Source: Populus alba
Lineage: Eukaryota; Streptophyta; Magnoliopsida; Malpighiales; Salicaceae
NCBI RefSeq assembly: GCF_005239225.2
Contig: NC_133302.1
Span: 7,316,001-7,380,000 of the forward strand
Length of the DNA: 64,000 nt
Reading direction: 5' to 3'
In this document: positions 58,507 to 64,000 of the stretch, in pieces
Layout: every line of letters starts with the position of its first letter
How positions within the stretch are numbered: the stretch's first letter is position 1
Notes under the pieces: model-generated
The model's database searches: none
Told to the model about the DNA's origin: nothing
The model's input: only the letters and a program-made list of their open reading frames with translations
Translations under genes and position numbers: made by a program

Positions 58507-60267
58507 TTAGTGTCCAAAGACAGTGAGGTCTTTGTAAACATCAAGCAAAGGGAAGACCTTGTTCAAACGTTTGTATGAATCTTCAGAAATAGCGTTCATA
58601 CTATAAAGAGAATTAGCCAACTCCATAGCTTGAGCTCTTGATCCCGAGAAACCAATACCTTCAATCAACAGCGTATAAGTAGTTTCATTTGGCTGGCAAC
58701 CATTTTCAATCATTGCTGTCAGCACTTCAATAGCATCATCAATTCTATGTACTTTGCATAAACCAAGAAGAACGATATTATAGCTGACTATGTTTGGCTG
58801 GAACCTACCACTTAGCATGTCTGCCAATAGCCCAATAGCTTCATCCACCATTCCATCTCTGCACAAACATGAAATAAGTGAATTATAAGTAATTCCATCT
58901 GGATCAATTCCTTTGCTAAGCATCTGCGATATCATTCCTAAGGCTCTGTATCTGTCTCCAGAACCCCACAACGCACTTAACATTGTGTTATAAGAACTGA
59001 CATTTGGGGGACAACCCACTTCCTCTAGCTTTCCAAATATTTCCACAGCATGATCACTATTTCCATTCTTACAAAGAGCGGCCATTATTGTATTATAGTT
59101 GACTATATCTGGCAAAAAACCATCAGAGATCATGTAATCCAAAAACTTGATTGCCATATCCAGTTTTCCCTCTCTACAAAAAGCAGCAATCAATGGATCA
59201 TAACAGTAAGCATCCGGAGTCAACCCCTTTTCCTTCATAACCTTCACTAAGTTCACCGATTCCTCAATTTTCCCATCACGACACAGTGAGCTGATCAAAA
59301 TGCTATATGTAACCACATTAGGCTCGCAACCCCTCGAAAACATCTCATTCATCAGTTTCTCCCCTTCATACCATTTCCCTTGATCCAACAACGCTCGTAA
59401 CAATATATTATATGTAATCACATCTGGTTTACAACCCCTAGAATTCAAGGTCCTAACAAGCTCAAAAGCTTGATTAACCTTCCCCTCTTTGCCCAACCCC
59501 CTAACAATTACATTATAAGTAAATGTATCTGGTTCAAGCCCTCTTGACAACATCTCATCCAAAAGCTTCAAACCTTCATCAATCCCACCTTCAAGAATTT
59601 GTGCCTCTATCAAAATCGTGTAGGTAATAAGAGTTGGCTTGCAATTATTATCTTTCAACAACTCTTCAAAAACCTTTAAAGCCAAATCAATCTTTCCCTT
59701 GCTACAAAAAGTCCCAATCATTATATTGTAAGTAACAACATCCTGCGAAAATCCCTTTCTTTTCATCCTATCAAGCATTTTTTTTGCACTTTCAATCCGA
59801 TTAGCCTTACAAAACCCACTAATCACTGCATTATAAGCAAAAACATCAGGTTCACCATGCTTCTCCAAAATCTCCATCACCCTAGTAGCCTTCTCTATAT
59901 TTCTTGAATTAAAAAACCCTTTAATGAGCTTAGTACACGTAATAACATCAGGCTGATAACCTTTTGCAACCATGCATTCAAGAAAGTAGAGTGACTCATT
60001 ACACTTGCCTGCTTTACAAGACCTGTTAAGCAGCTTCATCAAATGGGTTTCTCTGAAACCATAAGATAAAACATGGGTTGGTTTTGTTTCGGGTAAAATC
60101 CTCCTTAATTTTGGTGGGTTTCCAAGGTTACTGTTAGTGTCATTATTAGTAGGGTTTATGCAGCTAACTACATTGCTTTGAAGTGAATGTAAAGAGAGTT
60201 TAAAATGTTTGCTAGTGAAGGGAAAGCTATAACTATGAGAGATAAACTCAGTGGAAAACACTGTCAT
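58507..60267 (-). CDS. P-type pentatricopeptide repeat protein (At3g04760-like)
   Basis: Single coding exon, 586 residues from the ATG at 60,267 (MTVFSTEFISHS), stop TAA at 58,507-58,509. The first 70 residues, rich in Ser, Phe and Lys, are compatible with an organelle transit peptide. About 14 PPR motifs run from about residue 75 to 560, for example KGYQPDVITCTKLIKGFF, HGEPDVFAYNAVISGFCK and NGCQPNETTYTLLIEGIG. There is no editing-type C-terminal extension. The family binds organellar transcripts site-specifically. Resemblance to Arabidopsis At3g04760, annotated as chloroplastic, is from recall. Both PPR genes are long and fully open, so likely functional. Confidence 0.92.
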   Translation of the reverse strand: MTVFSTEFISHSYSFPFTSKHFKLSLHSLQSNVVSCINPTNNDTNSNLGNPPKLRRILPETKPTHVLSYGFRETHLMKLLNRSCKAGKCNESLYFLECMVAKGYQPDVITCTKLIKGFFNSRNIEKATRVMEILEKHGEPDVFAYNAVISGFCKANRIESAKKMLDRMKRKGFSQDVVTYNIMIGTFCSKGKIDLALKVFEELLKDNNCKPTLITYTILIEAQILEGGIDEGLKLLDEMLSRGLEPDTFTYNVIVRGLGKEGKVNQAFELVRTLNSRGCKPDVITYNILLRALLDQGKWYEGEKLMNEMFSRGCEPNVVTYSILISSLCRDGKIEESVNLVKVMKEKGLTPDAYCYDPLIAAFCREGKLDMAIKFLDYMISDGFLPDIVNYNTIMAALCKNGNSDHAVEIFGKLEEVGCPPNVSSYNTMLSALWGSGDRYRALGMISQMLSKGIDPDGITYNSLISCLCRDGMVDEAIGLLADMLSGRFQPNIVSYNIVLLGLCKVHRIDDAIEVLTAMIENGCQPNETTYTLLIEGIGFSGSRAQAMELANSLYSMNAISEDSYKRLNKVFPLLDVYKDLTVFGH

Positions 60268-60800
60268 GTTAATGGCTTTGTTATCGTTCAATGTTCATGG
60301 ATTATCATTTTACAAAAGAACCAGCCATAGCCGAAGAAGTAAAGAGAGTACCTGTAAATTTGCAGGGAAAAGGAGAGAAACTTGAAAATTTGGGAATTGT
60401 TTGTAGTGTTTTAGAGATTGTTTTTGAACATATTGAGTCTTGTGGAGCAATTTCAAAGGAAAAAAGCAAGTGTTTGGAGTCAGCCAATCGGATCACAGTG
60501 CATGCGATATGGATAAGGGACACAGCATACAAGGTCTTTAGGATATTTGGTCTTGGACATCACTAAAGCCCCACAGATAGCTTGTTTCATGGTGGTTTAA
60601 GTGATGGTCATGGTGTTTAGAGAAATGGAAGATGCATGTCGTTTAAAGTTTGCTGCACGTGACATGTCGCTTGAGTGCTGTAGGCATAAAAAAAAAAAAA
60701 AAGAAGAGGCTGCAACACCTCATAATACATTATTTATTATAATAATATTTTTGTTTTTTTACTTTTAATTTTTAATTTTATTTTTTAACATTTAATTTAT
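60268..60800 (-). promoter_or_regulatory. upstream region of the second PPR gene
   Basis: Presumed promoter and 5' UTR of the minus-strand PPR gene. A 91-codon plus-strand frame (60,291-60,566) and an overlapping minus frame show no family resemblance. A poly-A run lies at about 60,689. Confidence 0.4.
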
Positions 60801-61600
60801 TAAAAGTTATTTTAATTTCATGATCCATGATGTGAATTTAGCAGATTAACGCAGTTAATTTAAGTTTTTTTTAATTGATATTTTTTAAAAAAATACATCA
60901 TTTTAATATTAAGTTAATTAGCAATTGATATTTATTATTTGTTTTGATTTATTTTCTATTAGGTTATTATAGTCTCATGATTCGAATCAAGAGTTTTGCA
61001 GATTAACTTTAGTTGACTATGGTTGTTTTATTATCTTTTTATAGATTGATTTTTTTTCCTAATTTATTCTTCAACATTTGGCTGATTGAGAATTGTGACT
61101 CGTAATTTGTTTCAATTTATTTTACCTAAAGTTATACAAGTCTCATGACTTGAGTTACAAGTTTGACAAAGTAACCTAGGTTGACCCATATTATTTTTTT
61201 TTGGTTTTTTTTTAGGTTATTCGAGTATCATTACTGGAATCATAAGTTTGGTGAATAACCCGAGTCAAATCAGATTATTTTATTATTATTTTTTAATTGA
61301 TTTTTTTATTTTTTATTTTAACATTAGATTGATTGAGAATTAAGTTTTATAATTTATTTCAATCATTTTGGATTTATCCTAGTCTTATAACTTATGTCGT
61401 AGATTTGACAGGTTAACTCAAGTTAAGTTTTTTTTAACTGGTTTTATTTTTAATTTCATCATTTAATATTAGATTGATTTAATATTAACCTTCAGAATTT
61501 ATTTTGATTTGCTTTATAAGAGGTTATTATAATTTTATAACCCAGAGTTGTAAATTTGATAAATTAACTCAAGTTAATCTGAATTAATCCAATATATTGT
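60800..61600. repeat. degenerate tandem repeat of about 155 bp, about 6 units
   Basis: A core like CTCATGACTTGAGTTACAAG followed by TTTGACAGGTTAACTCAAGT and TAACATTAGATTGATTGAGA recurs near 60,819, 60,974, 61,141, 61,227, 61,382 and 61,531. The spacing is 155, 167, 86, 155 and 149, so one unit is partly lost. Strongly diverged, non-coding. Confidence 0.65.
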
Positions 61601-62560
61601 AGTCTCAATGTTAAATAAAATGATGTCGGATTGAATTTTTTCTAGTAATCTATGTTTTTATTGGTTTTTCAAGATGCTTTTAAACTTATTAAATCAGTCG
61701 AATTACATTAAATCAACTTTTATATAATTTATTTTTTCAACTTGTTTTGGTGTGATTCATCCTGATTTATATAAAAATTTGATTTTTTTTAAAATTAATT
61801 TTTTAGATTATTTTAATATCAAATATATTGAAAAAAATTATTTAAATAGTTTTTTAATAAAAAACACTTCTCCAATATCCCGTCAGGCACCGGCCTACCA
61901 TAGGTAAGCTTTCCCCTAAAGTTGCTAGGTCGACAGGACAGGACAGACACGACGCTTTGAGCCCTGAGGATTCAAATGCTACATCCCAATAGACTTGTAA
62001 AGCAAAAGGGGCTAGAACTTGGATTCACGTCCCCTCTTGAGTGACTGCTTCATGGTTACTTTTTTCTTGTTCTCAAGGTATTTCTCCATAAAAAGCTGAA
62101 AGTATACCATCCAGGCAACATTTATAATATGGTAGAAACATGTTTGGATTGTTTTAAATTGTGTCTTGAAAAAACAAAACATGTAATTAATCTATATATA
62201 AAAAGCTAAAGTTGTAATATTTTAGGGTTAAAAAACATATTTATGAGGGTTAAAAAGTTGAGTTACTTTGTTATTTTGAATGAGAAAGTAATTTTGTGTG
62301 AAACCTTGTAAAACTTCTACTTTAAATTTTTATGGAGTACTAGGTTTAGGTTGTTGAACAAAATTTATTCTGTATGTATTTTTATATGATTGATTCTGGT
62401 TGTTTTTCTAAATCTTTTTATATTTCAATTGATTTGAAATTTCATGGCTGTATAAGAGATTTATCTAGCGAGTTATGATCTCTTTCAAACCCTATTGAAG
62501 CTTCAAAGAGAAGATCTTTGAGGACATGCCATGTTCAGCATGGTCTTCAGAATATGTATT
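61601..62560. other. gene-free spacer
   Basis: Mostly AT-rich. A GC-richer block at 61,880-62,060 looks like part of a repeat or retroposon, but no tRNA-like boxes or target duplications were established. Confidence 0.35.
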
Positions 62561-62574
62561 GCCTGTGCTTGAAT

Positions 62575-62930
62575 GCAGGGGTGAGTAAAAAAACTGAGAA
62601 ACCAATAAAAAAATAATCAAAAAAACCGAACCGTGAAAAAAATCGATTAAAATTTTGAAAAAACCAACCGGTTCGGTATCGGTTTTATAAGCTTAAAACT
62701 AAAAAAACCAAACCGAACAAAAAAACAAAAAAGAACCGAGCCAAAACCGGAAAAAACCGAGCCAAAACTGAAAAAACCAAGCCAAACCGGTTTGAATTGA
62801 TTTTTTCCCTAAAAAACCGAACTGAATCGAAACAAGACAGTTTGAACTAATTTTGGTTTTTTTTATAAAAAATTTCAATTTAATTATTTTTTTTTATAAA
62901 AATTGAACCAAATCAAATTTGCTCATCACA
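62575..62930. repeat. AACCGAGCC / AACCGG-rich repeat
   Basis: Dense short repeats of AAAACCGAGCCAAAACCGG and ACCGGTTCGGT with A-rich links. The repeat is probably a small inverted-repeat transposon relic or a simple repeat; family not assigned. Confidence 0.6.
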
Positions 62931-64000
62931 AGGTAACAAGGTCAGCATTTAAGCTGGATTTACAGACAGCATGGTTGGATGTATCACTGAGATTAGTTGT
63001 GAAATGCCCTATCCAACACAAGGAGACGATGAAGCCACAGAGCCTGTAAAAGATAGAAAATAAAGTATAAGCAGGTACAAGTGAAGGGCGGCAGAAAGTT
63101 GACCACTGGTGTTAGGAAGATGGTTGTCCATTCTCTTCCGTTTTGTCTAGAATAATTGAAATATTAGTTTAAAAAAATAAACAAAAGAGAATAAATTTCA
63201 TTTTATTTTAAATCTAGACCTGTTTTAAAATTTTCAGTTAAATTCTATCTAGAACATTTTGATTTCATTTCATATGTTCCGTTCTGCTCTTAAAAAGCCA
63301 TTGAATTAAATTAAACCTTATTTAATTTAATTAATTAAACCACTTAATTATAAAAAGTTTTTTTTTATTACTATTTTCGATAACAATGATATTAATAATA
63401 ATATTGAAATTTATTATTACTATTTTCATTAACAATGCTATTAATTTTTTAAAATTAAATTTATCACTAATATATATAGTTTATATTCATTTTTTTTTTC
63501 ATGTTTATACTTTGTAAGAATTTGAACAAAATAATAGATGCTTTAGATTCCATTAGTCTTTATAATATTGACCTAACTTTATATTTAAAATATTTTTGTT
63601 AAAACATTTTACTTTCATAATATTTTGATATTTTGTTTAAGTTGAATTACTTTAAGTTAAAGATCTATTTAATCTTGACTATTTAGAAATATTTTAAATT
63701 TTAAAATTATATTTGTTTGGTATTATGTTTGTATTGCATAATTTATAATTAATTTATCTTAAATTTGAATTATATTTGTTGAATATATATATATATATGA
63801 ACAGTACAACCCCGAAACGGCACGTCGAAACACTTCAAAACTGAAACATTTCATTCCAATTGAAAAAACAAAATACCTATCAAAACGGAATTGACAACCT
63901 TCGTCGGGAACCATCAAAGATTGTTGCAGAAACTGGAAATCTTGTTTCGCTGCTGGGGATTAAGAAAGGATCGATAAAACAACTAGAACAGATGCATCAG
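62931..64000. other. AT-rich spacer to the window end
   Basis: No gene recognised. An (AT)n run lies at about 63,785-63,798, and a CGAAACGGCACGTCGAAACA block at about 63,814 begins a further repeat-like stretch. The window ends in it. Confidence 0.4.

Noticed and set aside
60291..60566. 91-codon plus-strand frame just upstream of the second PPR gene
   Set aside because: It starts in the PPR leader region, has no recognisable domain and overlaps the presumed promoter; chance frame likely.
61880..62060. GC-richer block as a possible tRNA-derived SINE
   Set aside because: I could not identify A and B boxes, an A-tail or flanking target duplications.

Overview
This window is plant nuclear DNA. 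It is AT-rich, its genes are split by GT-AG introns, and it carries a TIR-NBS-LRR resistance gene pair, P-type PPR genes and many retrotransposon relics. The repeat style and gene families suggest a woody eudicot such as Populus or another Salicaceae; this is inferred from recall, not from a search.

Layout. 1-13,330 has no intact gene. It holds a decayed Ty3/gypsy RNase H-integrase-chromodomain stretch (minus, 3,190-4,660), two minisatellites (73-bp and 49-bp units), LTR-like DNA with a TATA box, and a Ty1/copia RNase H region split by a 1,850-bp TG...CA insertion with a CCTAC target duplication. An array of short fold-back repeats follows the copia tail. 13,834-18,814 (TNL-A) and 21,599-25,917 (TNL-B) are recently duplicated TIR-NB-ARC-LRR-C-JID genes. 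The duplication junction also left a truncated copy of the neighbouring RBM42-like gene (19,848-20,023) joined to a second fold-back array with an 80-bp perfect palindrome. Between TNL-B and the intact RBM42-like gene (28,871-31,809) lies a SINE-like retroposon with a 17-bp target duplication. Inside it sits a TIR element that has captured a rhodanese exon.

32,766-50,153 (minus) is a 32-exon exportin-4 gene, convergent with RBM42, with a 1,869-bp non-autonomous LTR element in one intron. 50,154-53,950 is repeat-rich spacer with a degenerate tandem array. 54,872-56,653 (+) and 58,507-60,267 (-) are two convergent, single-coding-exon PPR genes. 60,268-64,000 is repeat-rich spacer.

Most notable: TNL-A has lost the middle of its LRR exon and carries in its place the end of exon 3 plus intron 3 of the nearby RBM42-like gene. 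The donated 5' splice site, joined to a 3' splice site made from former LRR coding sequence, would keep the TNL reading frame open. This looks like intron gain by ectopic patching between unrelated neighbouring genes. All splice sites, families and orthologies were read by eye; no alignment or database search was run.
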